DNA from: Mycobacterium sp. OTB74
GTDB lineage: Bacteria > Actinomycetota > Actinomycetes > Mycobacteriales > Mycobacteriaceae
Assembly (NCBI RefSeq): GCF_029892685.1
Contig: NZ_JARXVD010000007.1
Location: 157,390-221,389, forward strand
Reading direction: 5' to 3'
DNA: 64,000 nucleotides
In this document: positions 34,119 to 43,848 of the stretch, piece by piece
How the letters are laid out: every line of letters begins with the position of its first letter
How positions within the stretch are numbered: position 1 is the stretch's first letter
Notes under the pieces: model-generated
Databases searched by the model: none
The model's input: the letters and a program-made list of their open reading frames with translations, nothing else
What the model was told of the DNA's origin: nothing
Made by a program: the position numbers and the translations under genes

Positions 34119-34925
34119 ATGAGTAGCAGACGCTCATCCGGCGGATCCGGTGGCGTGGGCGGCGCAATTTTCGGTCTCATCGTGCTGATCGCGTTGGTCC
34201 CCAAGCCGGTGTGGATAGTCCTGGGCATCGTCGCCGCCATCGCGGTGACGGGCTGGATTGCCTATCGCATCTTCGCGGCCGCGGACGCGCGCCGCGCGGC
34301 AGTGGAGGAGCACGCCCGTGTGCAGCTGACCCAGCGGGCGGCGGCCGCCGAACAGGAACGCGAGGATCGAGCCCGCCAGGAAAAGCAGCAGCGCCTCGAC
34401 ACCCTCGGCAGGGAGAATGCCGCATTCGTCGAGTCGGCGCTGACCGCCGTGAAAATGGTCGCGACGTCGGAAGCGGCGCGGGCAGGGTGGCTGGGCGATG
34501 TCGACTTCAGCGCCGACATCCAGCAGATCACCGCCACCTTCGAGAAGGCGTACGCCCTACGCGAGTTGACCAGAAAACTGTCCGCACTGGACAAACCAAG
34601 CGCCGAGGACCGCAAAATCCTCGCCGAAGCCCGAACCACCGCGGCAAAACTGGAACTCGCCGCGGTCGAGCGGGTCGACCTGATCGACAAATGCGCCATC
34701 GAAGCGCAACTGATCGACAAATCGCTTCAGACCGAGCGCGAGGATGCTCGGATTGCCGAACAGCGCGCCGAGTTGCACGCGAAGCTCACCTCCATGCTGT
34801 ACGGGATCGAGGCCGCACCGGACACCACGCCCACCGATTCCGCGGTCGACGCGGTGATGGCCCGCGTGCAGGCCTACCGGGAGATCAAGAACCAGATTCA
34901 TCAAGCCCGCGAAGGCGAAGCCTGA
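34119..34925 (+). CDS. Membrane-anchored coiled-coil protein, unknown
   Basis: A 268-residue protein. A short Ser/Gly-rich start (MSSRRSSGGSGGVGG) is followed by two closely spaced hydrophobic segments (AIFGLIVLIALVPKPVW and IVLGIVAAIAVTGWIAYRIF, about residues 16-52). Then comes a long charged helical region rich in Ala, Glu, Gln and Arg (AEQEREDRARQEKQQRLDTL), predicted to be coiled coil. No family is recognised. It lies upstream of recC with a 71-base gap; a link to RecBCD is not supported beyond adjacency. Confidence 0.75.
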   Translation: MSSRRSSGGSGGVGGAIFGLIVLIALVPKPVWIVLGIVAAIAVTGWIAYRIFAAADARRAAVEEHARVQLTQRAAAAEQEREDRARQEKQQRLDTLGRENAAFVESALTAVKMVATSEAARAGWLGDVDFSADIQQITATFEKAYALRELTRKLSALDKPSAEDRKILAEARTTAAKLELAAVERVDLIDKCAIEAQLIDKSLQTEREDARIAEQRAELHAKLTSMLYGIEAAPDTTPTDSAVDAVMARVQAYREIKNQIHQAREGEA

Positions 34926-34996
34926 AAGGGCATAGCTTCCGCGGCTTTCAGATACCCGCGTAGAACTGTCGGTCCCACGCCCTAGGGTTGGGGCCG

Positions 34997-37900
34997 ATGG
35001 CACTACACCTGCATCGAGCCGAGGACACCGGCGCCCTCGCCGCCGGACTGGGCGCACTGTTGTCCGAACCGATGCCGGACCCGTTCGCGACCGAATTGGT
35101 TCTGGTCTCGGCCCGTGGGATGGAGCGCTGGCTCAGTCAGCAGCTGTCCCATGTCCTGGGCACGGGGTGGACAGGCATCGCCCGCGATGGTCGTCCGTCG
35201 ACCGACGGGGTCTGTGCTGGAGTCGAATTCCGCTCCCCCGCATCACTTCTCGCCGAGATCTCCGGCACGGCCGGCGGCACCAACCCGTGGGACCCGGATG
35301 CCATGGTGTGGCCGGTACTGGAAGTCCTGGACCAGACCGGCTCAGCGCCGACTGTTGGTACGTGGGCTGGCGCGCTGGCCGCCCACCTCGGATACACCGA
35401 GTTGGGCAATCCCGAGGAGACCGACCTGCGCCGGGGGCGGCGCTACGCGGTGGCCCGCCGCCTGGCCGGCTTGTTCGATACCTATGCCAAGGCTCGGCCG
35501 GCCATGCTCGCCGACTGGCTGGACGGTCGTTACACCGACGGGGCGGGCCGCCAACTGGACGATGACCTGCGCTGGCAACCGCAGCTGTGGCGATCGGTCG
35601 CCGAGCGGATCACCGCCGATCCGCCGCCGGTAAGACAAGCGAAAATCGTTGCACAGTTGCAGGATTCGCCCACCGATTTGCCCCAGCGATTGTCCCTGTT
35701 CGGCCACACGCGGTTGCCCGCGGCCGATATCGAGCTGCTCGGCGCGTTGTCCACTCACCACGATCTGCACCTGTGGCTGCCACATCCCAGTGACCCGTTG
35801 TGGCGCGCACTATCCGACCTGAGCGGGCAGGTGGCCCGCAGTGCCGATACCAGTCGACTGCGAGTCGGTCATCCGCTGCTGCAAACGCTCGGCCGCGACT
35901 TACGCGAGCTGCAGCGCGGGCTGCCCGCTGCGCAAACCGATCAGTTCCATCCCCGCTCGGCTTTCCCGGATACGTTGCTCGGCTGGCTGCAGTCCGACAT
36001 CTCGGCCAATGAGGTGCGGCCCGTCGGGCACCGGTTCCACAAGCAGGACGACCGCTCCGTCCAGGTCCATCGTTGTCACGGCGCAGCCAGGCAGATCGAC
36101 GTCCTGCGCGACATCCTGCTCGGCCTGCTCGACGACGATCTCACTCTGCAACCGCGCGACATTCTGGTGATGTGCCCGGATATCGATACCTATGCGCCGC
36201 TGATCACCGCGGCGTTCGGCGCGGGCGAGTACGCCGACCGCAATCATCCCGCCCAGGGGCTGCGGGTCCGACTGGCAGACCGGGCACTGACCCAGACCAA
36301 CCCGCTGCTGGGTGTGCTGTCCGAGCTGCTGGGTATCGCCGACGGGCGCGCCACGGCCAGCGCCGTACTGAGCCTCGCGCACAGCGAACCGGTGCGGCGC
36401 CGCTTCGGTTTCAGTGACGATGATCTGGTGACCATCACCGAATGGGTTGCCGCAGCAGGCATCCGGTGGGGATTCGACGCCGACCACCGCACCCCGTACC
36501 ACCTGGAGCAGTACCCGCAGAACACCTGGCAATTCGGCGTCGACCGGCTGTTGACCGGTGCCGCGATGTCCGACGACTCGCACGCCTGGCTGGATACCGC
36601 CCTACCGCTGGACGACGTCGACAGCAATCGTGTCGAACTGGCCGGGCGGCTGGCCGAATACGTGCAGCGGTTGCGCACCGTGGTGGACCGCCTCACCGGC
36701 GCCGAGCCCCTACATAGATGGGTCGAGGTACTTCGCGAAGGCACGGCCCTGCTGACCCGGATCGGCCCTGATGAGCTGTGGCAGCAGGGTCAGTTGGACC
36801 GAGAACTGGCAAAAATATTGTCCCACGCAGGTTCTCGGTCTGACACGACGCTGCGACTGACCGATGTCCGCGCCTTGCTCAGCCGACAACTGGCGGGCCG
36901 GCCGACCCGCGCCAACTTCCGCACCGGCACCTTGACCGTGTGCACCATGGTGCCGATGCGCTCGGTGCCGCATCGGGTGGTGTGCCTGATCGGTTTGGAC
37001 GACGGGGCGTTCCCGCGCACCAACATTGCCGACGGTGACGACGTGCTGGCCCGGCATCCGCTGACCGGCGAACGCGACATCCGTTCTGAGGATCGGCAAT
37101 TGCTGCTCGACGCCGTGTGCTCGGCCACCGACACCCTGGTGATCACCTACACCGGGACCGACGAGCACTCCGGCGAGCACCGCCCGCCTGCGGTCCCGGT
37201 GCAGGAATTGCTCGATGCCGTGGACCGGACCACCCAGGAGCGGGTACGCACGCAGATCGTCGTCGACCACCCCTTGCAGCCGTTCGACATTCGCACCGTC
37301 GAGCCCAATGGACTGGTGCCGCACCAGTCGTTCACCTACGACCCGGCGGCACTGCGCGGCGCCCGTGCCATCATCGGTGAGCGCGCACCCAAGCCCCGGC
37401 TGATCGATGAACCACTGGACCAATTGCCTTGTGGCGATATCGAATTGATCGACCTGCTGAAATTCTTCGAGAACCCGGTGCGGGGCTTCTTCCGGGCACT
37501 TGACTACACCCTGCCGTGGGACGCCGAAGAACCGTCCGATGCCATGCCGGTCGCCATCGACAGCCTGGACCGGTGGGCTGTCGGTGACCGCATGCTCGGT
37601 GATCTGATGTCCGGCCAGGACTCCGATTTCGTCATCGGTGCCGAATGGCGGCGCGGCACTCTGCCGCCGGGGCGCCTCGGCTGGCGTCAGGCCCGCGAAA
37701 TCAGCGGCGAGGCAAGCGAACTGGCCGCCGCGGCCCGGACGTTACAGCAGGGCCGCGAACCAGGTGCGCTGGACATCAACATCCACATCAGCGACGACCG
37801 TGGCCGAAAGCTCACCGGCACCATCACCCCGCTGTGGGGCGACCGGACCGTGGCGGTGACCTATTCGAAGCTGGGGGCCAAGCACCGACTGCAGGCCTGG

Positions 37901-38335
37901 ATCACGCTGGTGGCGCTGGCTGCCGGGGCACCGGACGGCGACTGGGAGGCATACTGCATCGGCCGCGGCCCTCGCAATACCATTCAGACCTTGGGTTATC
38001 GTCGCCCTGCACAACCACTTTCGGTGTTGCGCGAGTTGGTCGCCATCTACGACGCCGGCCGGCGCGAGCCGTTGCCATTGCCGCTGAAGACCTCGCTGGC
38101 CTGGGCGCAGGCCCGGCAATACAGCGATGTGCCCGAACGCGAGGCCGACCGGGAATGGCGCTGGGAGAAGGACTCTGCCGAACAGGTCGAGATATGGGGT
38201 CAGGCACCACCGTTGAGCGTCTTGCTCGATCCGCCACGACCCGACGATGTCGCGGTGCATGGCGAGACCACCCGGCTGGGGAGCTACGCGAGCCGACTGT
38301 GGCTGCCACTGCTCGACGCTGAGCGGCGGTGCTGA
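34997..38335 (+). CDS. recC: Exodeoxyribonuclease V gamma subunit RecC
   Basis: A 1112-residue RecC starting at the ATG at 34997 (MALHLHRAEDTGALAAGL). Family marks are ARGMERWLSQQLSHVLG, LFGHTRLPAADIELLGAL, the Walker-like degenerate helicase folds, and the C-terminal block FRALDYTLPWDAEEPSDAMP. RecC is the inactive helicase/nuclease scaffold of RecBCD that recognises Chi in other bacteria. In mycobacteria RecBCD works mainly in single-strand annealing. The stop overlaps the recB start (TGATG), so the recC-recB-recD operon is translationally coupled. Confidence 0.95.
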   Translation: MALHLHRAEDTGALAAGLGALLSEPMPDPFATELVLVSARGMERWLSQQLSHVLGTGWTGIARDGRPSTDGVCAGVEFRSPASLLAEISGTAGGTNPWDPDAMVWPVLEVLDQTGSAPTVGTWAGALAAHLGYTELGNPEETDLRRGRRYAVARRLAGLFDTYAKARPAMLADWLDGRYTDGAGRQLDDDLRWQPQLWRSVAERITADPPPVRQAKIVAQLQDSPTDLPQRLSLFGHTRLPAADIELLGALSTHHDLHLWLPHPSDPLWRALSDLSGQVARSADTSRLRVGHPLLQTLGRDLRELQRGLPAAQTDQFHPRSAFPDTLLGWLQSDISANEVRPVGHRFHKQDDRSVQVHRCHGAARQIDVLRDILLGLLDDDLTLQPRDILVMCPDIDTYAPLITAAFGAGEYADRNHPAQGLRVRLADRALTQTNPLLGVLSELLGIADGRATASAVLSLAHSEPVRRRFGFSDDDLVTITEWVAAAGIRWGFDADHRTPYHLEQYPQNTWQFGVDRLLTGAAMSDDSHAWLDTALPLDDVDSNRVELAGRLAEYVQRLRTVVDRLTGAEPLHRWVEVLREGTALLTRIGPDELWQQGQLDRELAKILSHAGSRSDTTLRLTDVRALLSRQLAGRPTRANFRTGTLTVCTMVPMRSVPHRVVCLIGLDDGAFPRTNIADGDDVLARHPLTGERDIRSEDRQLLLDAVCSATDTLVITYTGTDEHSGEHRPPAVPVQELLDAVDRTTQERVRTQIVVDHPLQPFDIRTVEPNGLVPHQSFTYDPAALRGARAIIGERAPKPRLIDEPLDQLPCGDIELIDLLKFFENPVRGFFRALDYTLPWDAEEPSDAMPVAIDSLDRWAVGDRMLGDLMSGQDSDFVIGAEWRRGTLPPGRLGWRQAREISGEASELAAAARTLQQGREPGALDINIHISDDRGRKLTGTITPLWGDRTVAVTYSKLGAKHRLQAWITLVALAAGAPDGDWEAYCIGRGPRNTIQTLGYRRPAQPLSVLRELVAIYDAGRREPLPLPLKTSLAWAQARQYSDVPEREADREWRWEKDSAEQVEIWGQAPPLSVLLDPPRPDDVAVHGETTRLGSYASRLWLPLLDAERRC

Positions 38336-41300
38336 TGCGCGCCTTCGATCTGCTCGGCCCGCTGCCGGCACCGGGGAGCACAACCGTGTTGGAGGCCAGC
38401 GCCGGCACCGGCAAGACCTACGCTCTGGCTGGGTTGGTCACCCGTTACATCGCCGAGGGCGCGGCCACCCTTGATCAGATGCTGCTGATCACGTTCAGCC
38501 GCGCGGCGACCCGGGAATTGCGTGAACGGGTTCGCAGTCAGTTGGTGAAAACCCTTGCGGCCCTGGAGCATCCGTCTGGCGAGGACGACGACCTGATCCG
38601 GTATCTGGCGGCGGCACCTCCCGAAGAGCTGGACCAGCGGTGCGCCCGACTGCGCGATGCTCTTTCGGATTTCGACGCCGCGACCATCGCCACCACGCAC
38701 GAATTCTGCGGGCTGGTGCTGCGCTCTCTCGGGATCGCCGGTGACACCGATTCGGGCGCACGACTGGTGGAAAGCCTCGACGATCTGGTCACCGAGATCG
38801 TCTCGGATCTGTATCTGACCGCCTACGGAGGCCAGCGTGACGAACCTGCGTTGAGCTACCCCGCCGCGCTCGAGCTGGCCAAGCGGGTGGTCGGCGACCC
38901 TGGTGCGCAGCTGCGGCCACTGACCACCGAGCCTGACAGCGTTGCAGCAGAACGTTTGTCGTTCGCCACCGCGGTGCTCGACGAGCTTGAGCGCCGTAAA
39001 CGCAGGCTCGGTGTGCTGAGTTTCGATGACCTGCTGAGCAGGCTGGCGACCGCCCTGCAAGAGCCCGACGCGCCGGCCCGCGACCGGATGCGCAGACGCT
39101 GGCCGATCGTGATGGTCGACGAGTTCCAGGACACCGATCCGGTGCAATGGCAGGTGATCTCCCGGGCGTTCGTCGGGTACAGCGCGGTGATCCTGATCGG
39201 CGACCCGAAGCAGGCCATCTACGCGTTCCGCGGCGGCGACATCGTCACCTATCTGAGCGCCGCGCGCAGTGCCGACAGGCTCACCTTGGCCGAGAACTGG
39301 CGCAGCGACAAGGTTCTGGTGGATAGCCTGCAGACCGTGCTGCGGGGTGCGGCGCTGGGTGACCCGGACATCGTGGTGCACCCCATCGAGGCGCGCAGAG
39401 ACCGCCATCGCCTCGCCGGTGCACCACGCAATGCGCCGTTCCGGCTTCGCGTCGTCAACCGCGATGAGTTCGGCACGCCCCAGCGCAAGACCATTCCCAT
39501 CCCGGCACTACGGCCGTACATCGCCAAGGATCTGGCCGCCGACATCTCCGTCCTGCTGGCCAGCGGCGCGCGGTTCGATGGCCGGCCACTCACCGCTGGT
39601 GATATCGCGGTCATCGTCGATGGTGCACGGGACGCCGAGCCGTGCCGAGATGCCTTGCTGGACTTGGGCATTCCGGTGGTCTACTCAGGTGACACCGACG
39701 TGTTCGGGTCAGTGGCCGCCGCCGAGTGGCTGCGGCTGCTCGACGCCTTCGACACACCCAACCGCAGCGGGGTGGTCCGGGCCGTAGCGACGACCATGTT
39801 CTTCGGGTACCGCGCTGCCGATCTGGCCGCCGGCGGCGACGAGTTGACCGATCGGATCACCAACACCGTCCGACACTGGGCCGGGCTGGCCCGGGAACGG
39901 GGCATCGCTGCGGTGTTCGAAGCCGCCCAGTCGCAGGGGGCGGCCGGGCGGGACGGGCAGGGCCTGTCCGAGCGGGTGCTGAGCTACCGCGGCGGTGAGC
40001 GGCACATGACCGACCTTGCTCACGTCGGGCAGCTGCTGCATGAGGTCGCCCACCGCGAGCGGTATCACTTACCGGCCCTGCGTGATTGGCTGCGCCGTCA
40101 GCTGCAGGACCGCAGTGGCCCCGCCGAACGTAACCGTCGCCTGGACAGCGACGCCGCCGCGGTGCAGATCATGACGGTGTGGCGCAGCAAGGGGTTGCAG
40201 TTCCCGGTGGTGTACCTGCCGTTCGGGTTCAACCGCAATGTCCAGACCGACGCGGTGCTGCGCTTCCATGACACCGATGGCACCCGCTGCCTGCATGTCG
40301 GCGGCGACGGCGCCTGCGACCGCGACGCAGTGGAACAGGCCGGCCTGGCCGAGATCGCCGGAGAGAACGTCCGGCTCACGTATGTCGCGCTGACGCGGGC
40401 GCAGTCGCAGGTGGTGGCATGGTGGGCGCCGTCGTGGGATGAACGCCACGGTGGTCTGTCCCGGTTGCTGCGCGGCCGCCGGATCGGCGAGACCAATGTT
40501 CCGGATGTGCTGGCGCCGCAGACGATTTCCGATGACGATGCGCTGGCCTGTTTCGCGGCCTGGGAGCAGGCCGGTGGTCCGGTGATCGAGTCGGCAGAGC
40601 CGGTGACCCCGGTGCCCCCAGCCATTCAGTCCCCGCCGTGGAATCTGGATGTGCGGCATTTTCACCGCGACATCGACACCCATTGGCGGCGCACGTCGTA
40701 CTCGGCGCTGGTGCGGGTTGCCGATGACGGCGGTACGCGCGCGGGAGTGGCGAGCGAGCCCGAATCGGCGCTGCGGGACGACGAATCCGACAGTGACTTC
40801 ACCCCTGGCGGCCCGTCCGGGCCGCCGGACGCCGACCTGACGTCGCCCATGGCACAACTGCCGGCCGGCGCCGCGTTCGGCTCGCTGGTGCACGCCGTGC
40901 TCGAACACGCCGACCCGCTGGCCCCCGATCTGACCGCCGAACTGACGACCCGGATCGGGGAACAGGTCGGACTGTGGAACGTCGAGGTACCCACCGACGA
41001 GTTGGCCGCGGCACTGGTGCCGATGCACGACACCTCGCTGGGTCCGCTGGCGCCGGGCCTCACCTTGCGTCAGATCGGTCTCAAAGACCGGCTGCGGGAG
41101 CTGGATTTCGAGATACCGCTGGGCGGCGGCCAGTACCGACCCGACCTGGCACCGCACATCCGGCTGGGTGATGTGGGTGAACTCCTCACCAAGCTGCTTC
41201 CGGCCTCCGATCCGTTGTATGCGTACGGTGCCCGGCTGCAGTCCGAGCCACTCGCCGATCAGCGACTGCACGGTTATCTGTCCGGTTCGATCGACGCGGT

Positions 41301-41676
41301 GCTGCGGGTGCCGGGACGGTGGGGGCAGAAGTACCTCGTGGTGGACTACAAGACCAACCGGCTTGGCTCGTTCGAGGCCATCAATACCGCTGCGGACTAC
41401 CGGCCCGCCGCCCTGGCCGAGGCCATGATGCATTCGGACTATCCACTGCAGGCCCTGCTGTATTCGGTTGTGCTGCACCGTTTTCTGCGCTGGCGACTGC
41501 CGAACTACCAGCCTGACCGGCACCTGGGCGGCGTACTTTACCTGTTTGTCCGCGGCATGTGCGGACCACAGACCCCGATGGTGGACGGCAACCCGTGCGG
41601 AGTCTTCAGCTGGCAGCCGCCCGCCGCGCTGGTGAGCCGGTTGTCCGATGTGCTGGATCGAGGTCCCGAACGGTGA
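38335..41676 (+). CDS. recB: Exodeoxyribonuclease V beta subunit RecB
   Basis: A 1113-residue RecB. I take the ATG at 38335, which overlaps the recC stop by one base; a GTG at 38329 is possible. It is a UvrD-type 3'-5' helicase with Walker A ASAGTGKT (21-28), DEFQDTDP (about 262) and LTYVALTRAQSQVVAW motif VI. The C-terminal nuclease domain carries the catalytic DYKTN (Asp1004) after SIDAVLRVP, so both activities look intact. The two enzyme parts are joined by an acidic linker around residues 800-840. It ends overlapping recD by four bases (GTGA). Confidence 0.96.
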   Translation: MRAFDLLGPLPAPGSTTVLEASAGTGKTYALAGLVTRYIAEGAATLDQMLLITFSRAATRELRERVRSQLVKTLAALEHPSGEDDDLIRYLAAAPPEELDQRCARLRDALSDFDAATIATTHEFCGLVLRSLGIAGDTDSGARLVESLDDLVTEIVSDLYLTAYGGQRDEPALSYPAALELAKRVVGDPGAQLRPLTTEPDSVAAERLSFATAVLDELERRKRRLGVLSFDDLLSRLATALQEPDAPARDRMRRRWPIVMVDEFQDTDPVQWQVISRAFVGYSAVILIGDPKQAIYAFRGGDIVTYLSAARSADRLTLAENWRSDKVLVDSLQTVLRGAALGDPDIVVHPIEARRDRHRLAGAPRNAPFRLRVVNRDEFGTPQRKTIPIPALRPYIAKDLAADISVLLASGARFDGRPLTAGDIAVIVDGARDAEPCRDALLDLGIPVVYSGDTDVFGSVAAAEWLRLLDAFDTPNRSGVVRAVATTMFFGYRAADLAAGGDELTDRITNTVRHWAGLARERGIAAVFEAAQSQGAAGRDGQGLSERVLSYRGGERHMTDLAHVGQLLHEVAHRERYHLPALRDWLRRQLQDRSGPAERNRRLDSDAAAVQIMTVWRSKGLQFPVVYLPFGFNRNVQTDAVLRFHDTDGTRCLHVGGDGACDRDAVEQAGLAEIAGENVRLTYVALTRAQSQVVAWWAPSWDERHGGLSRLLRGRRIGETNVPDVLAPQTISDDDALACFAAWEQAGGPVIESAEPVTPVPPAIQSPPWNLDVRHFHRDIDTHWRRTSYSALVRVADDGGTRAGVASEPESALRDDESDSDFTPGGPSGPPDADLTSPMAQLPAGAAFGSLVHAVLEHADPLAPDLTAELTTRIGEQVGLWNVEVPTDELAAALVPMHDTSLGPLAPGLTLRQIGLKDRLRELDFEIPLGGGQYRPDLAPHIRLGDVGELLTKLLPASDPLYAYGARLQSEPLADQRLHGYLSGSIDAVLRVPGRWGQKYLVVDYKTNRLGSFEAINTAADYRPAALAEAMMHSDYPLQALLYSVVLHRFLRWRLPNYQPDRHLGGVLYLFVRGMCGPQTPMVDGNPCGVFSWQPPAALVSRLSDVLDRGPER

Positions 41677-43421
41677 CCGAGGATCTGATGGACTGGCGAC
41701 GGGTGCCGCAGGCGACCGGCAAACTGGCCGAGTTCAACGCCGCGGGCGTGCTGGACGCCTCCGATGTTCATGTGGCCGGGCGGTGTTGCATGCTCGCCGG
41801 CGAGCCCAGCGAGGTAGTCGCGCTGGCGGTGGCACTGACTGTGCGGGCGCTGCGCGAAGGTTCGGTGTGCGTCGACCTGACTGCGGTCGGCGGTGACCTG
41901 GCCGACCCGGATCATGAGTTGCCTTGGCCGGCGCCGGACGAGTTCATCGCCGCGGTACAGGCCAGCCCCCTCAACGGCGTGGCCATCCAGCTCTATCAGG
42001 ACCGGCTGCTCTATCTGGATCGGTACTGGCGCGAGGAACAGCAGGTGTGCACCGACCTGCTGGCCTTGGCCATCCGGGCCGGGAACACCCCTGAGCCGGA
42101 TCCGGCCGCACTCGAACGACTTTTCCCGCCACCGGCCTTCGGCGAGCAACGGGCCGCCGCCGAGCTGGCTGTGCGGCAGCCGGTCACGGTGCTCACCGGC
42201 GGCCCGGGCACCGGCAAGACCACCACTGTCGCACGCCTACTGGCGCTGCTCACCCAGTCGGCGGCCGGTCCGCTGCGTATCGCACTGGCTGCCCCCACCG
42301 GTAAGGCCGCCGCTCGCCTTCAGGAAGCGGTCGCCGCCGAGGTGGGCAAGCTGGATGCCGACGATCAGCAGCGACTTGGCTCGTTGCGTGCGGTCACCCT
42401 GCACAGGCTGCTGGGCGGACGGCCGGACAGTTCGACGCGGTTCCGCCACAATCGCGCAAACCGGCTGCCGCATGACGTGATCGTGGTGGACGAAACGTCG
42501 ATGGTGTCGCTGACCATGATGGCCCGGCTGCTGGAGGCAGTACGTCCCGAAGCCCGGCTGCTGTTGGTCGGTGACCCCGACCAGCTGACCTCGGTTCAGG
42601 CGGGAGCGGTTCTGGCCGACCTGGTCGACGGGCTGGCCGCGAACCCGGACATCCGGATTGCCGCGCTGCACACCACGCACCGATTCGGTGCAGCCATCGG
42701 CGGGCTCGCGGAGGCTATCCGCTCAGGTGACTCCGACCGCGTGGTGGAGCTGCTGCGTTCCGGCGATCCGGCCATCGAGTTCGTCGAGGATGCAGATCCG
42801 GCCAAGATACTGCGCCCTGTGCTGGTGAACCATGCGGTGCAGGTTCGGGAGTGCGCTCTGCTGGGCGCCGGCTGGGTCGGGGTGCTGACCATGGACGAGC
42901 ACCGGTTGCTGTGCGCACACCGCGAGGGTCCGCACGGGGTGCGGCACTGGAACCGGCAGGTGGAGCGGTGGGTCAGCGAAGAAACCGGACAGGCGACCTG
43001 GTCACCGTGGTATCCGGGACGACCGCTGTTGGTGACGGCCAACGACTACGCGCTTGGCATCTACAACGGCGACACCGGACTGGTCGTCGCGGGGCCGCAT
43101 GGGCCGCAGGTGTGCATCTCGGGCGCGAATGGGATGAAGGAGTTTTCACCGGGCCGGATGGCTGATGTCGAAACCATGTACGCAATGACCATCCACAAAA
43201 GCCAGGGTTCGCAGGCCAAGGAGGTGACGGTGCTTTTGCCGCCGGCCGACTCCCGCCTGCTCACGCGCGAGCTTTTCTACACCGCGGTGACCCGCGCCAA
43301 AAAGAAGATACGGGTGGTTGGCTCGGTCGATGAGGTACGCGCCGCGGTCCAGCGTCAGGCACTGCGAGCAACCGGGCTGCGGATTCGGTTGCGAGAGGAC
43401 GGGATTCACACCCCGTCGTGA
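41673..43421 (+). CDS. recD: Exodeoxyribonuclease V alpha subunit RecD
   Basis: A 582-residue RecD starting with GTG at 41673, overlapping the recB stop (GTGA). It is a superfamily 1B 5'-3' helicase with Walker A GGPGTGKTTT (176-185), VVDETSMV Walker B, GDPDQLTSVQAG motif III and the C-terminal TIHKSQGSQ and FYTAVTRAKKK motifs. Length is close to M. tuberculosis RecD (575). It completes the RecBCD complex. It is convergent with usfY 43 bases away. Confidence 0.96.
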   Translation: MTEDLMDWRRVPQATGKLAEFNAAGVLDASDVHVAGRCCMLAGEPSEVVALAVALTVRALREGSVCVDLTAVGGDLADPDHELPWPAPDEFIAAVQASPLNGVAIQLYQDRLLYLDRYWREEQQVCTDLLALAIRAGNTPEPDPAALERLFPPPAFGEQRAAAELAVRQPVTVLTGGPGTGKTTTVARLLALLTQSAAGPLRIALAAPTGKAAARLQEAVAAEVGKLDADDQQRLGSLRAVTLHRLLGGRPDSSTRFRHNRANRLPHDVIVVDETSMVSLTMMARLLEAVRPEARLLLVGDPDQLTSVQAGAVLADLVDGLAANPDIRIAALHTTHRFGAAIGGLAEAIRSGDSDRVVELLRSGDPAIEFVEDADPAKILRPVLVNHAVQVRECALLGAGWVGVLTMDEHRLLCAHREGPHGVRHWNRQVERWVSEETGQATWSPWYPGRPLLVTANDYALGIYNGDTGLVVAGPHGPQVCISGANGMKEFSPGRMADVETMYAMTIHKSQGSQAKEVTVLLPPADSRLLTRELFYTAVTRAKKKIRVVGSVDEVRAAVQRQALRATGLRIRLREDGIHTPS

Positions 43422-43464
43422 CAACTGAGAACCGGTGGCCCGGCGATGACCGACGGCAGGTGGG

Positions 43465-43770
43465 TCAGCCGGCGTGCAGGCGCCGGTCCGGGTGGTCTGC
43501 AAGCCAGCGCTGTTCCACCCTCTTGACCCGGTAGTGCTCCAAGGTCACGACCATGGCCCCGGCAGTGACCAGCGCACCAGCGATCAGGCCGAGCGGTAAC
43601 TGCAGTTGATCGCGGTGGTAAGCGGTGGCTGCGACGAAGCCCGCGATGGTGACGATGCCGAGTGCGATGAGGCCCAGCCCAGGTAGCCACAACGTGTCGA
43701 TGAAGGATTCACCTGCGTGTGGTTGCGTGGTGCGGGAGTGATCCACTGGGTCGTGGTACGCGCCTTTCAT
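43465..43770 (-). CDS. UsfY-like membrane protein
   Basis: A 101-residue protein. I choose the ATG at 43770 because AGGGAG lies six bases upstream; the ATG at 43776 abuts that site. The N-terminal phrase YHDPVDHSRTTQPHAGESFIDTLWLPG is shared with mycobacterial UsfY (the gene near usfX-sigF). Two membrane segments follow (LIALGIVTIAGFVAATAY and LIAGALVTAGAMVVTL), then a basic HYRVKRVEQRWLADHPDRR tail. UsfY has no established activity and is stress-associated by neighbourhood in M. tuberculosis. Here it is not next to sigF. Confidence 0.75.
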   Translation of the reverse strand: MKGAYHDPVDHSRTTQPHAGESFIDTLWLPGLGLIALGIVTIAGFVAATAYHRDQLQLPLGLIAGALVTAGAMVVTLEHYRVKRVEQRWLADHPDRRLHAG

Positions 43771-43848
43771 TGGCATCTCCCTTCGTGCGTGAGATACCTA
43801 TGAGGCTACGCCCGTAAAGCAGTATGCGTGAGATGGGTCACAATCCAC